This document shows positions 37,278 to 50,200 of a DNA stretch of 64,000 nucleotides, piece after piece (within the stretch, counting starts at the first letter, position 1; each line of letters begins with the position of its first letter). A model generated the notes under the pieces. It worked only from the letters and a program-made list of their open reading frames with translations. It ran no database searches and had not been told where the DNA came from. The position numbers and the translations under genes are program-made. Source of the DNA: Myrica gale (lineage: Eukaryota; Streptophyta; Magnoliopsida; Fagales; Myricaceae); the NCBI GenBank assembly GCA_963930655.1, contig OZ005621.1, forward strand, positions 13,937,001 through 14,001,000, written 5' to 3'.

Positions 37278-38508
37278 TAAATCCTCTTTCATTGCTTTCC
37301 CCGCATTTTAGGGCTCACTTAAAATGTTATGTTTAAACAAAATCGTTTTTCATGTTAGTCTTTTTAAGTCTTAAACTCTTGCTTTTTCAAATCTTCAATC
37401 TTCTCTTTCGCTCTTTAATAAAGATGTATTTATCTTTGAAGATGTGTATTTTATAAACTCAATCCATTTGTTGTAATCATCAAAATATCGATTGTGAAAC
37501 AAATTGTAACTTGTGTTTTGTGGTTTCAGGAATTAAAACCTTCTTCCAAGAGGAAACTGTGCCTGCTAAAACTAATGTGCCTGCAAAAGGTACGCCAACG
37601 TCAGCAAAAACTGGGTCAACATCCTCTGCGGGGCCTGCACCGAAGAAGAAATCAGGGCAGTTATGATGCAAAAAAAACCAGTGACAATACAGGATCTCGT
37701 TGCTAATTTTAAGGCGAGGCTAAGAACCCCCGAGGTATGCTATTTCCTGTTTTAAAACTCAAATTGAACACTGTGGTTAGACTGGTGTAAGTGGTGACTG
37801 CCCCTTTCTCTGTTCTGGTAACACCCTTCGCCATAACTTGTTAAACCTGTTTAGAACTGAGTTAAGGATTGGTTTTAGAAACTGGGCCCAAATTAGTTGC
37901 CTCTTATTTTGTCAATGTGTTTATATTTCTGTTTTATTAATTGAGTAGCTATCACATTGCTTTTTGACCTTCCCTCATTTTTTGTTGTCATTTTTTGATA
38001 GGGTAATGGTTTGGCTTTGAAAAAAGTGCTCCGTCATGTTTTATGTGTGGCTTTGATTTATTGTCCATTCATTTTCTTCAATAGTTTCACCATCCTTGAA
38101 ATGCTCAACATGGTTGTGACAAGGTTTGAGCAGTATCCATGAAGGCCTCTTTGTTATGAGAACTTCAAATAGATTGGTGTAGATGATTTACCTCTGTTAG
38201 AATGGGTTTGGCCCCTAATATATGAAGTATCTTTGGCATGTTGGTCTAGTATTTATGACTCTTTTGATAGTTGCATACAATCCATTGTTCATGATCGTTT
38301 CACCGAAGATTAACTTCTACAAACTAAAATTAATCGAGTTATAAGTCAAACGTATACTGCACAATTTAAAACGAATGAGGTGTATTCTTACTTTTTTTTG
38401 CTTCTGGTTATGGTGCAGGACAAGAAAGCTTTCGCAGACATCCTGAGGAAAATTTCGAAGATACAGAGGACAAATGGATCTAACTATGTTGTTCTGAGGG
38501 ATAGATGA

Positions 38509-38722
38509 CTAAATCACAATGCATCTGCTTTTCATTTGCTGCTGGTGTCCTCCCTGCCTCCTAACATGGCAACCACATTTCCGACTCCCTCCTAGACGTG
38601 ATTGAACTTTGTTTCGTATCGCGACCCAGTTTGGACTTCCTTGTGGTATCATGTTGTGGATGATAAACATGGGGGTGCTTGTAACTTATTAGAAATTATA
38701 GGAACTCCCGAGTGTTTAATCT
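38509..38722. other. 3' flank of the TFIIF-alpha remnant
   Basis: Probable former 3' untranslated region. No motif of note. Confidence 0.4.
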
Positions 38723-39079
38723 CTATTGTAAAATAAGCTTTTGTATATTCTGTGGTGGTGGAGATGTGGGCCCGGCAGCCGTAGCCCAGACTGCCCTCCG
38801 ATCTCGATGTGGCGGTTCCAAATGAGGCTGCACGTCTATGTGTAACTTCAAGCCGTTCTTGCAGCTCTCGGGCTTGCTTCTCGCGAAGTAGCGGATCCCT
38901 TCTCCGTCCAGCGAAACACTATCCAAGCCGTCCGTGTACATTCTGATAGGGTTGCCGAAATCGCAGGACTCGTATTCGTCCTTGCTTTTCAGCTTCACAA
39001 TACTCCGCCCATTCACAAGACACTTCCACCTAACCTCTTTTTTTTTTCTGAGAGGCAGATGTACATAAAACTTTTGCAT
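38723..39079 (-). pseudogene. Orphan antisense exon, unrecognised protein
   Basis: A minus-strand frame whose central part looks genuinely protein-derived: VRWKCLVNGRSIVKLKSK, then GNPIRMYTDGLDSVSLDGEG, then CKNGLKLHIDVQP, ending in a Pro-rich tail and a stop at 38723. An acceptor-like CCTCTCAG just upstream (near 39050) suggests a terminal exon. No partner exons were found to the right before the leader of the next gene, so it looks like a fragment. I do not recognise the family with confidence. It ends 215 bp beyond the TFIIF-alpha stop, in convergent orientation. Confidence 0.35.
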
Positions 39080-39213
39080 ATTATAATAATTGAACTTACA
39101 GTTAGATAGCAGAAAAGAACCGAATACACATTAAACATTCGCATGTACAATAAAAATCAGGAACGTCGAGCCTTAGCTGCCCTTAGCGCGTCTAGCAAAC
39201 CTGCGAAATCCTT

Positions 39214-39231
39214 CCCCCCCCCCCCCCCCCC
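39214..39231. repeat. 18-base C homopolymer
   Basis: Uninterrupted C tract in the spacer 39080-39480. Imperfect copies of GTCGAGCC(T/C)TAGCTGCCCT flank it at 39166 and 39243. Confidence 0.9.
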
Positions 39232-39479
39232 ACACCCCCCGTGTCGAGCCCTAGCTGCCCTACCCCTTTTTCTCTTTGCCCTCTCACCTCTAAACTTAAT
39301 ACGTTTTTGCTTTGTTTTATGAATGTCTCAGGGTGTATTCGTAGTTCCAACGTGCAAGGTCGATCTCTTCACCACGTGTGACTGAAAACCTCTAGAGGAA
39401 CCAATCTCCGACTCACTGCAGGCTGCAGCGCATCGGTTCTTTTAGGGAGCCGCACGGAACCAAAAATTACTTAGCGATT

Positions 39480-41215
39480 TCCAATTTTCTTCGATTTCGC
39501 ATTCCAGAGAAATAGTAAGTAGCGAAGAACTTCCCCTTTGCTTGGCTTTGTTTCCTCTAATATTCGTATTCCCCTCCTTTTTTGCTTTATTCTGCTTCTC
39601 TCCGTGTGTTCTCTGCAAAAGCCAAACTGGGTCTCAATCTCTCTCTATCTTTCCGTGGTATTCAACACACGCGAGATACGTGTCTTTGTTGTCTTGTTGT
39701 CGATTTCTAGGTTCAAATTTCGCTCTCGACCAGGTCTGTTGTGATTCAGATTTCATTTAGGGAGTTGTCTTGATTTCCAGCTTTTCTATTCTTCTGAAAT
39801 CCTAATTGCAGAATTAGAATGCGGAGCTTCTTTCTAAACCGTTTTTTTAAATCTGTTTGCTGGGGTATAGTCTTTGTGGCAGTATTTGGGCAATTGAGTT
39901 CCTTTTGAGTTTTCAATTTTCGAACTATGTTATTGCCGTGCGGAGTGGAAATACATGCGATTCGGTAGTTTATCGTACATTTGCAGTTGAAAATAATGCA
40001 AACGGAACTTAAAGTAGTAAATCATAGAAGTTATCACTTCCATAGGAAATGGGTTTTAGGGAGAGTATGTACTGGTATAATTTTTCAGTGCTGTTGATTT
40101 TATGGTCCGCTTGGTAAGGCATAATTTTCTCTTGAAAACAGCATTAGGCTGCATTAGATGCGATTGAAGTTGTGGAAACTTAAGCTACACTTCGTTGGAA
40201 AAATCCAGCAAGGTTTGACCTAGTTAAAAACGTGATGTTGTATAACATCAGAGCTCTTTTATAGGCATGCTGCTCCGGGATTGCTGCTATTGACATGCAA
40301 ACCAGAATCACCTACAATTCTGGAACATTTGAGGGTTCTCCCTCATATGTGGGGTATTTAATCAATGTACTAGTCAGAAAGAAGTTTATAGTGTAGCATA
40401 TGATATTGGCTTTGTGAGAATGAGGTGAAGACAACGTCAGGCAATGGTAGTAGAATCGTTTCTTCATGTTCAATTGGAAATAGTTAGGCTATGCCGTTGG
40501 TTTGAGGATTCGGACACAAGGGATGGATGGATGAATGTTATGTGTTGAGTGAGATACAAATAATTGCTTAAGATATACGCATTTTGGTCTTTTATATGGC
40601 AGGATTTAATCATTTCTTATGATGCCTTGCTTTTCACTTTTTTCTACTGGTGCAAGGGAGATGATCTTTTACTTAAGTCTGCCACAAATACCAGACCCCA
40701 TCAATCCCTGATCAAATATTTTTGACATTAAGAGACTGTTGTAGGCATTATTCACTAGTGAAGTTTTGTCTTGTTTGTTAAATTCGGTGTTTGGTATTTT
40801 GTGTTGGGGCTTGTGAGAATTCTGAATTTAATTGCTTCATTGTGGTGTGGTCATGCAATATTTAAATGGTACTTTGATTCACTCATTCACCCAAAAGTTA
40901 CTATATTCCATCCTCCATCTATACAGAGGACTCATGTTTGGGGGTTTCCATATTAACTAAGCGCATTACTGACACTAAAAAAAGAGGTGTCATAAATATC
41001 TTTTGAAGCTGATGTGCCTTTGTTCTAAAACTTTCTTAGTTAACTCCACTTGCTCAGTATTAATATGCACTTTTTTAAATATTGGCACCTTTTGTTTTCT
41101 ATAAATGTATTTGCTATTCCTAACTAATGTCATGTGTTTGATGTTGCATGCAGCTATTTTCGACGTCAACCATTCGGTTATTCTCCCTGCAGAGTGATAA
41201 TTAGTCAAAAGAGCT
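39480..41215 (+). promoter_or_regulatory. Probable promoter-proximal leader and leader intron of the CDP-DAG synthase gene
   Basis: A T/C-rich leader-like stretch (39530-39733) ends at a good donor (CCAG|GTCTG). A matching acceptor (CATGCAG|CTATTTT, exon from 41154) lies 62 bp before the start codon, giving a leader intron of about 1.4 kb. Leader introns are common in plant housekeeping genes. No coding region lies between. This is inferred from splice-site strings only. Confidence 0.45.
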
Positions 41216-44200
41216 ATGCAAAATTCTAATAGTACCAGTGCTCCAAATCCGGGTCGTCTCCGACATCGGAGACGTTCAACTGAGGTTGTTTGCATAACGA
41301 TAGCTGTTTGGGCATGTATGTGTGTTGTTTGGCCAACAAAATGAAATTGGTGTCGTACAATCAATAGAGCTCACCAAGAGTTAATTTTGCACTACACATT
41401 TTGGAGTTTTTGTGTTTTTTATTTGAACCATTCCTTCTTTTTAGAGTTAGGAGTTGTGTGAACAAGATGAAGTTAATATGAATTCCATCCCTTTTGGAAA
41501 CCATCACTACTTACCTATTTGAAAAGCAGAATATAAGTAGTTTTGAAGCGCTGTATTAAAATAGTAGAGTCTAGAGTTAAATATATGTTGACTTCTGGGA
41601 AAGCGTGGGATTTCCAATCTTCATTCTGATTTATGTTTCCTCTTTGGATGTCAGGTAGTTCCAGAGGATAGCAAAGCAAATGGAAGTCATTTACTTGTTG
41701 ATGACAATAATAAGTACAGGTCAATGTGGATTCGTGCATACTCATCCATCTGGATGATTGGGGGCTTCGCATTTATTATTTATATGGGCCATCTTTATAT
41801 TACAGCTATGGTTGTTGTTATACAAATCTTTATGGCTAGAGAGCTGTTCAATCTGCTCAGGAAGCCTGATGAAGAAAAACACCTCCCAGGATTTAGGCTA
41901 TTGAATTGGTAAGAATGTTATAGTATTGTCACTTTGTTGACCAAAATTCCTTTTACCTTGGAGAAAGTCAACTGACATTATTTGAAGTTTATTTATTATT
42001 TTTGACATTTTATACATATTTATTTGTTTCCAACCTCTGCACCCAGGCACTTTTTCTTCACTGGAATGCTATTCGTATATGGCCGCCTCCTCAGTCAACG
42101 GCTTGTCAATATAATGACCTCAGACACATTTTTGTATTGGCTTGCCAGCAGCCTTTTCAAGTATCAGATGGCAATATGTTATTTCCTATATATTTCAGGT
42201 TGGTTATACAAGCAATTTTTTGCTGTCGCGTAATGGTTGCGAGGAACTTCATATTGAACACCTTTTTGATACCTTGTCCTTCTATTTGAAACATTGTTTA
42301 CATTTCATGAGCGTGGCTCCCTTTATTAACTTATCGCATTTTGTTTTAATTTTTGGCACGCCTCTATGGGTTATTGCTGTTTAGTGGTTTTGCGCTACTC
42401 TTTCTTTGGTTGTTTTGTGGATGCTGATAACTGTATTTTGTAATGGGGCTCAGGTTTTATATGGTTCATCCTTTCATTAAAGAAGAAGATGTACAAGTAT
42501 CAGTTTGGCCAGTATGCATGGACACACATGATTCTAATCGTCGTATTTGCGCAGTCCTCCTTCACCGTTGCCAGCATTTTTGAAGGAATTTTCTGGTAAC
42601 TCAACTAACTTAAGAAGAACAAACTACTGATTTTGTGATCTTTGAAGAAGTCCTATATTGTAGACAATTTGTTCCTTTGGTAGACTCCTTTCAGGGGTTT
42701 GTAGCCCATGTTTGTTGTGCTACTTGCATTTTAGTACTTAGTGTTTATGTTATTGGCATTGTGAACTATGAGTGTGATAGGTGATATTTGTTAGGTTACT
42801 TGAATTTAATTTTGATGATTAGATCATTGGGAACTTGTCCAACAGCGCTGATGGATTACTTGTCACGCCCCGACGCTATCTGGAAGGGGTTAGTGACAGC
42901 CGCGAGCATTCCCCGGGAACACTCCAGCGCTTACACTAACTCTTACAGCGGAAGTCTGATACAACGCAGCGGAAATTTTTTTTTTCTATACACATCGGAA
43001 GACTACTCAGGATCCATATATTGGCTGAGATACAAGCTCAATGAACAAAACCCCTCGACAAACGTATTATAATTCAGTAACGTCTTTACATTGCATCTTG
43101 ATCGAAATTTATACAAAAACTATCTAGGGCAACATACTGCCACTCGAATCAAACCAGCACTCACTAGTGCTAACTCGGAGTTCATCAACTCCGACTCCGA
43201 CTTACAAACTTCTAGGATTTCTATGTGAGATAATCCTCTACTCCCCGATTTTCTTGTGGATCTGGAATGATACAATTAAAAACTGAGTCGAAAGACTCAG
43301 TAAGGAACATCAGTTTGAAACATGAACTTTGATAAAACATGGCTTTAAAACATACTTACTTCAATGCACTGTAGCGATAAGAGACGAAATGCATAACTGG
43401 AAATCATTAGTTAGTGCATAAACCATGATGCACATGCATGCTCCGTGATGCACATGCCATGCACTAAAATCTCTTGTCACTCTTGCCCCTTTCAAATACA
43501 TTTCAAATCTCTTGCCACTTTTGGTCTTTTCAAATTCATTTCAAATCTCTTGCCACTCTTGGCCTTTCAAATATATTTCATCTCTTACTGTGGGCTCGCT
43601 CCATTTGACCCCATGAAGTCAGGGTTGTGCTGTTCTCGTCAGAACTGTCTCCCAATCCCTTGGAGACTTAACATCTGGTCGAGCTAGCCCTTGAAGTGGC
43701 CCCAGGCCTGATGGCTAGACACGACCCTTGGAGGTGCCACACCTTCTCGAGCAACGTTCCTCGGTGTGGTTGCACATACCTCAAGGACTTACCCAACCTT
43801 CTCGATCAACGTCCCTCAGTATGGGCATCCTAGGTTTCATTCATCCATCCTTCACGTAAACGTCCTTCGGCATGGATGATGAATCTCACTTAACTTGGTA
43901 CGGATCCAACCAAAGCCCCAAATCAAGTCTCATAACATACATACTCTTTTTATTCGCATAAAACAACCTTTCATGTTTCTATGCAATGAACATGTCATGC
44001 CACATTTGAAAACATTGTAATTTCATTTGCATCAAAACGTCTCTCTCAGGCGTTCATGCAAATGGTCATGCTATGACATGTTCGAAACATCCTGCGTGCT
44101 TGAAACATTCTTTATGCACAATACATGTCACTTGTATTAAAAACATCTTGCCATGCACAATAAGACATGCAGTGTATCATTCCAGTTTTCCAAATCGGGT

Positions 44201-47200
44201 AAGATTCACTTACAGTACTCTCGGCACTTATTCCACTTACACCAATCTTCTCGAACTTAGTTCGGTCTTCGCCTACAAGCGATGCTTCAATACTTAGTTA
44301 TCAACACCCAACAAAGCATACAACGTATCATATACCATCTTAGTTTCAAAGTACATATCTGAAACTTTACGTGAAATTATACATTAACTTCATAATACTA
44401 CAAATCTCTTGATCACTTAAATCCCTATTCATTCCTCCAATTTCAGCTACTGATCAAAGCTTAGATTATCTAATTACTTAACTCCATTGTAATCTATTTC
44501 CATTCTTACTTAGAACTCTAATCAGCAAGCTAATCATACTAAGATTCAAGTTTAACACTTTCCTTCATTTTGTGCATTAAGATCAATTGTTTCTAACTTA
44601 CTAATTCATCACTTCCCATGCATGATTGACCTATTTACATTCTTCTATTTCATATTCTCTTAGTATAGTTAAGGTTTCTTCTATCCTTACAATTCAACTT
44701 CTGTTTTGTGTCTCATAAGGTTCGGCCAGCACCTAATTATCTTACTTACAACTTCCATTCATAGCTTTGATACCATTAGACTCTGTTATTAATACTAACT
44801 AATGCCACCCGAACCATTACACCACATCATTCATGAGATTATTTATGTGTAAGGTGACTTTTAACATTAGACCTAGGTTTTGATCATTCGGCCAAAATCT
44901 TGATTTCATCTATACATTACATGCAATTACATTTTATTTGTCATTCACTTAACCAATTAGGGTTTCTTTACTAGATCATTCGGCCATGCATCAATTGCAA
45001 ACATCTATTACACAAAACTTCATCTCTAATATCATCCCATCCTCCTTTCTCAGATTCACAACCTAGGGTCTACAAATCATAGCTCAATTGCAAGATTTCA
45101 CAACATATATTATTTGGCCAGCACCATAGTTCATAAAATCTACATGAAATCTCATTATATTTATTACATGCATTCCTATTCTCTTCATCATCAATAAACC
45201 CATGACTTGATTACCCAAAGTACTTGTAACAAACTGTCCTTCGATACGTGTAAGGTTGCTGTTTCCACCTTCCTCATGTCCAATTTGTATGCAACCTTAG
45301 AACATTTATGTTTTCCATCAAGAACACTGATTTTCCATGACCTATCTTGAAGGTCAGCAACAACATTTCATATCAACGATTCCATACCAAATCAGCAACC
45401 TATATCATGTCATCATGTCTAATTTGTATTCTCTTTATTCCACACTTTTCAATCTTACTAATGACCATCAAATTTTCTCAATTAAACCTCAAGGAACATG
45501 TTATATAGTTGTTGTCGAGACCTATAGGACTTGACCTAATTTTCATGTTCTTTTATCTCTAAGTTTTTCAAGCTCACAAGAGTACCAATGAACAAATTGA
45601 GTCCTTACTTCAATGGCCAACCCGTGGCAATACTCACTCCTATACTTATTGACCTAGACCCAAAAGATATCTCAGGTTCACAAGTCCACATATGTCTTGC
45701 AAGATCCATGCAAATCATTGAAAGCACTCAACATGTCGTCAATCTCCATATAACCCGAATGTGCTTAGTCCAACTCCTCCACTTGTAATCACTTTACTTG
45801 GGTGATTAGCTTGCTGTTCTATATCCATATGACCAACATGCAATCCATTTAACAGCAAGCAACATTAAAGAACATACCATACATCCAAATCAGCAAGCTA
45901 CTATGAAAGAAAACATGTTAAGGGCAGTGAGTACCATTCGGCCAACACCATCATTCCTAGAACACCTAGACTTTTCTTATTTCTTTAATTGCTTGCAAAC
46001 CTCCTCATTTCAAACTAAACTTACATGCATTCTTATTCTTAGATCCAACACAAAACACAAACAACAGATCACATGATAGGGGTATAAGATTCGGCCATAG
46101 TAATCCCAATACTACATGCATCCTAACATTTCTCCAAAAACATGTATCCTTATCCCCTTCCTTTCCAAAACCGTGACTATCAATTATATCTTCCATCTTT
46201 AATTTTACAGGAATCATAACCAAAAATATCAGATCCATTTAGTATGAACTTTTACAAAACTAATGGACACAACAAGCAAGAGAAGGATTCCAAGAAATGC
46301 TGGAAATTACCTTCCTGTTTTAGCTTTCTTTTCTCTCTTCCCCTTTTCTTTTCTTCTCCTTCCTCCCTTACTTCCTCTTGGCCTTCTCCTCCTTCTTCTT
46401 CTTCTCTTTCCTTCTCATTTTTCTCTCCTTTCTCTCGGCCTGCCTTGTTTTCCCCCTCTAGCTTTCGGTTTCTCTCCCTTCTCTCCTTTCTCGGTTTCTC
46501 TTAACCCTTTTCACTTGTGTTGCACGATCAAATGAGGGAAAAGTGGAAGGGGAAGTGACTTGGGTGAAAGGTGAAGCAAGTGGCGGGGTGAATGTGGCCA
46601 AATATTCGGCCAAAGGGGGAGATTCCCCTTGCTGTCCATTTTTTGCAGCCATCACTTCACTCATTTCTTGTCTCCTTGGCCTTATCTCTCTTACTTAGTT
46701 CACTTATGTTATTTGGTTCCAACTCAACTAACTCAGTTACTCTAGTGTTACTTAGTTGGCAATTCATTTCCATATTTTATATTACAAGATGTTGTACCAA
46801 GGCGAAAAGATGGTTTTTTTTCTCCGTTCTCTCTCCTCTAGGTTCTCCCCCCGTAGGTCCATTGGTTTGTGTTAGTCCTCTTAGTTCGTGGTTTGTGATG
46901 GCTTTTTTCCGTAGTTTAGTGATAGAGGCAAAGACGTTCCATTTCTCGGTTAGCAAGTTGGGTCTCATTACGTTATCGGAGCTGAGTCGGAAGTCGCAGA
47001 GCTCCATTCGTATAGTCTCAGTTCTGCGCATGCAGACGTGGATTTCTCTTCGCCGGGGGTGTTTTGCATGCCGAATCTCTGTCCTGAAGGTTCAGAAGGG
47101 TTTCCGGCGCTGGCAATGTCACCGAGATCTAGTCCTGTGCATGTCGAAGTAGTTGTTACTTCTCCGGGGGAGTTGCTTAGGCCGAGCCTCATTCCTGAAG

Positions 47201-50200
47201 GCCTTGCTGGGGTCGCCGGGTCTTCCTTAATACTCCTGGAAGGCCTGGGGGCGTCGGGAGTCCAGTGTGGAGGGGATGGGCTGGGTGTTGGGCCTGCTGG
47301 GGATTTTCAATCACTTGGGCTGCGTAGTGGGAGTGCAGAGGGGGTGGGCCCGTTTTGTGTTGAAGCTGGGTGCATGGTGGAAGGGATTGGTGGGGTGGGT
47401 GACGCAGGAGGGGAGATGTCTTTGGTTGTGGTTGCCGAACAAGAGCTGGGTATGGGTCCTCTGGCAGTATGTAGCCCTGACGGAGGGGAGATTGTGTGCT
47501 CGGGGAATGCCGGGGCTTCAGTGGGCAAATCTCCGGAGTGGGTCTTAGATATGGTATCCTCTGTTGGACATTTGGTTGGGGTGTCGTGTGACGGTCACGA
47601 GGAAGAGCTGAGGAATCTCTTTGCTGCGTTGGAACGTGATAGGGTGCAGCATAGTTCCAAAAATTCTAGAAAATCCAGCGGAAAGATGATAAGGGAGTTG
47701 CAGGGATTGTATTCTTCGATTAACTATGACGGGTCTTCTTCGTGTGCTAGGAAAACTAAGATCAAAAGGCGGGCTTCTTGAGTTGGACTGTTAGGAGGGA
47801 TTCATGGGAGGTGGGGTTTGGGAGAACGATGGTCGAGGTTGCTCATGGGAGTTGCAGGGCTTTGTTTTGTTTGGTGGTTTTTGGGGGCTTTCAGTATAAT
47901 CTCTTGTACTGTTGACACCGTTGTTGTGTCTTTTTTTTTTCCTTTAATAAAATTGACTTACTTATCAAAAAAAAGTGTTACTTAGTTGGCCTAATGAAGT
48001 TGTAAGATTACCAGCCCAATAACATAGGACTTGAAGCCCAATAACATAAGTCTCAAGGCCCACTATTAGCTCAATGACATAAGTATTATGGCAGCCCAAT
48101 AACATAAGTCTAAAGGCTAAGGCCCAATAACTTAAATCTTAAGGCTAAGGCCCAATAACATAAATCTTAAGGCTAAGGCCTAATAACATAAATCTTAAGG
48201 CTAAGGCCCAATAACATAAATCTTAAGGCTAATAATATAAGTCTTAACAGCCCACTACAACAACCATGATATAATTCTTCATAGGTAATAATAATTTTTA
48301 AAGACATTAGGCAACTTAAAAGTTGGCTACATTAAAATTTAAATCTCATCCATTGAAATTTAATCATAACATCACATACTCATTAACACTAAGATAACTT
48401 CATAAATTTGAAATCCATAATAACATAATATGTTTCCTTAATATACATGGGCCAAAGCAAGGCCTCCATTAATTCAAAATAAACCATAGAATTCTCCAAC
48501 TCACAATGAAATAGGTACGGGTTTCTTTGCTCACATTACTAATCTGCATATTAGGTCTCTTGAGAATCCTAACTACTGCTTGTGGCATTGTCTGTGCTTG
48601 TCTAAATTAGCTTATCCTCCAGCAAAGGGATAATCAACAGGCCAATAGAATACTATTAAAACATGAAAGGTGGTAAAAAATTATAAGATAATTGTAGAAA
48701 TAATCCAAGTAATTAAATCAATATACAGAGAAGTTTACTCTTTCTTCAATAATTATGGAAAAAGCACAATAAAGTACATTAATCTTTGGAACGTCCTTTA
48801 TGTTTAGTTATAGATTGCATGGCTGTTAATAAGAATTGTGTTTGTTTTTTCAACAAGGACTCCTAGGATAGGAATTGAAGTACGAACTTTCACCATTGGA
48901 AAGCGTAAATATTTAGGGACAATCCAGAAGGAAAAGGTTCCTACTTTCTATTACAGTAGATATGAGACTGAACTAGAGGGAAGTGTGTACTCTGAAGGCC
49001 TTCTCTTGGTATTTTTGTTTATGTTCATTTATTTTCTCTCCTTCCTAGTAGCGAATATATCATTTCCTTATTTATATTGTCGTCTCAATAGAAATTGTAG
49101 CAACTGTTATGTCACACAAACTATTTTAACTAGCATGACTTTAACATGAACATTAAAAATATGAAATGTGAAAAGTTTGTTACTTGGAAGAGATGCAATG
49201 GAGGATCAGTAAGAGTCCTTTTTTTGTGCCCCTAGTCGAACTGATACTGTATTTTCACCTTTGCATATAATCTTTCTTTCTAATGCACTACAAATTGCAC
49301 TCATATTATCTGAAGACTTTTTTTTGTCTTTGATTTTGTTCATCAGGCTGATAATCAAGTTCTTTTAATCTCATGTTGTTTCTCTTGACATGTTGGCTGT
49401 CATTGAAGGTTTCTTCTTCCAGCAACTCTAATAGTTATCAATGACATTGCTGCTTATTGCTTTGGTTTCTTTTTCGGAAGAACTCCGTTAATCAAGTTAT
49501 CTCCAAAGAAAACTTGGGAAGGATTCATTGGAGCATCTGTTGCAACTATTATCTCTGCATTTGTGGTAAGCACGAGATTTTTCCACGACCAAAGGAAACA
49601 ACTTCTGTTTTATGATATCTGATCACCCGGAGTAATTTTGAGGAAGCATATTCCTATGAATAAACCTAATGTTTCGTTTAGATGTGGACATCTATGGTCA
49701 CATCGCCTTTACTGACCATTTGCGTGAAAAGTGGTGCCATGCATGAGTCCTCCAGTTGATCTTGTGCTTTACATAGTTGTAGTACTGCAGACTGATTGCA
49801 ACATAATTGCACAATAGCCTAAAATACATAGTTTCTCATCGTCAATCATTAGTTTCCTCCAAGCTTTTATCTGTTCTTACTTTTGGATATCAGTGATGTC
49901 TAATGCTTGTATTTTTTATTTTTTTAATTGCTCCCACTGCTAATATCCGGCTGTATTTTAGCTCAGAATATAGTTTCTCATGTCTCAACCACTTTGATTT
50001 GTGAGAAAAACTCATAAGCCTGAAACTTGCTCCTTGGACCAACATGTTGGTGATTCCCTTCACCAAACAGTAATGTCTTTGCCTTCCCTGGAATGAGTTT
50101 GAGAAGCATTTCATTTTAGATATATTTTCCAGTGTGAGATGAAATTTCACCTCAAATCCACTTTAAAACATTCCATCATGCAATTGTTCTTTATCATGCT

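Larger units (their letters stand above)
13895..38508 (+). pseudogene. TFIIF alpha subunit (RAP74-like), split by transposons and frameshifted
   Basis: TFIIF-alpha acts with RNA polymerase II in initiation and elongation. Ten exons are traceable: 13895-13930 plus 19269-19390, 19937-20095, 20857-21002, 21289-21453, 25835-25963, 27897-28009, 36259-36382, 36870-37086, 37530-37734, 38419-38508. Recognisable blocks are GCGSTTDLYGSNCKHMTLC, NKPWLLEDETGQFQLHGHLE, FNKVAQYKQLTL, the acidic GGDLDLDDDDIEKG, DDWEHEEIFTDDDEAV, SGKELKKLL in exon 7, and the winged-helix end (FADILRKISKIQ ... YVVLRDR, stop). Lesions: an LTR element in exon 1; frame breaks near 19348, 21361, 36286 (extra T giving TGA), 37082, 37548 and 37639; and loss of the Gly/Arg-rich linker next to a CACTA element. 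Introns 5 and 6 also carry insertions. Splice sites are still GT-AG, so decay is fairly recent. Indels concentrate here while the neighbouring cytidylyltransferase and copia frames have none, arguing against sequencing error. Confidence 0.85.
42861..48535 (-). mobile_element. Solo LTR, about 4.4 kb, in intron 4 of the CDP-DAG synthase gene, with nested LINE-type fragment
   Basis: Begins TGTCACGCCCCG and ends TTGCTCACA on the plus strand, flanked by TTACT (42856-42860 and 48536-48540). Read on the minus strand it starts TGTGAG like the copy at 14524 and shares blocks with it, including GTGGGCTCGCTCCATTTGAC at 43589 and the ACTGAGTC/GACTCAGT pair at 43283. No internal domain is present. Removing the nested fragment leaves about 4.45 kb. 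A CT-rich segment at 46300-46500 gives spurious Ser/Phe-rich open frames. Confidence 0.8.

Noticed and set aside
46244-46535. Ser/Phe-rich frames that resemble a secreted or membrane protein
   Set aside because: They are translations of a CT-rich tract inside the solo LTR, open in two frames at once.
48113-48232. 28-bp repeats considered as a CRISPR array
   Set aside because: The units are directly adjacent with no spacers, the unit is degenerate, and the genome is a plant.
48838-49149. 103-codon frame in intron 4 of the CDP-DAG synthase gene
   Set aside because: Exons 4 and 5 join directly at the conserved position without it, and no family motif is seen.
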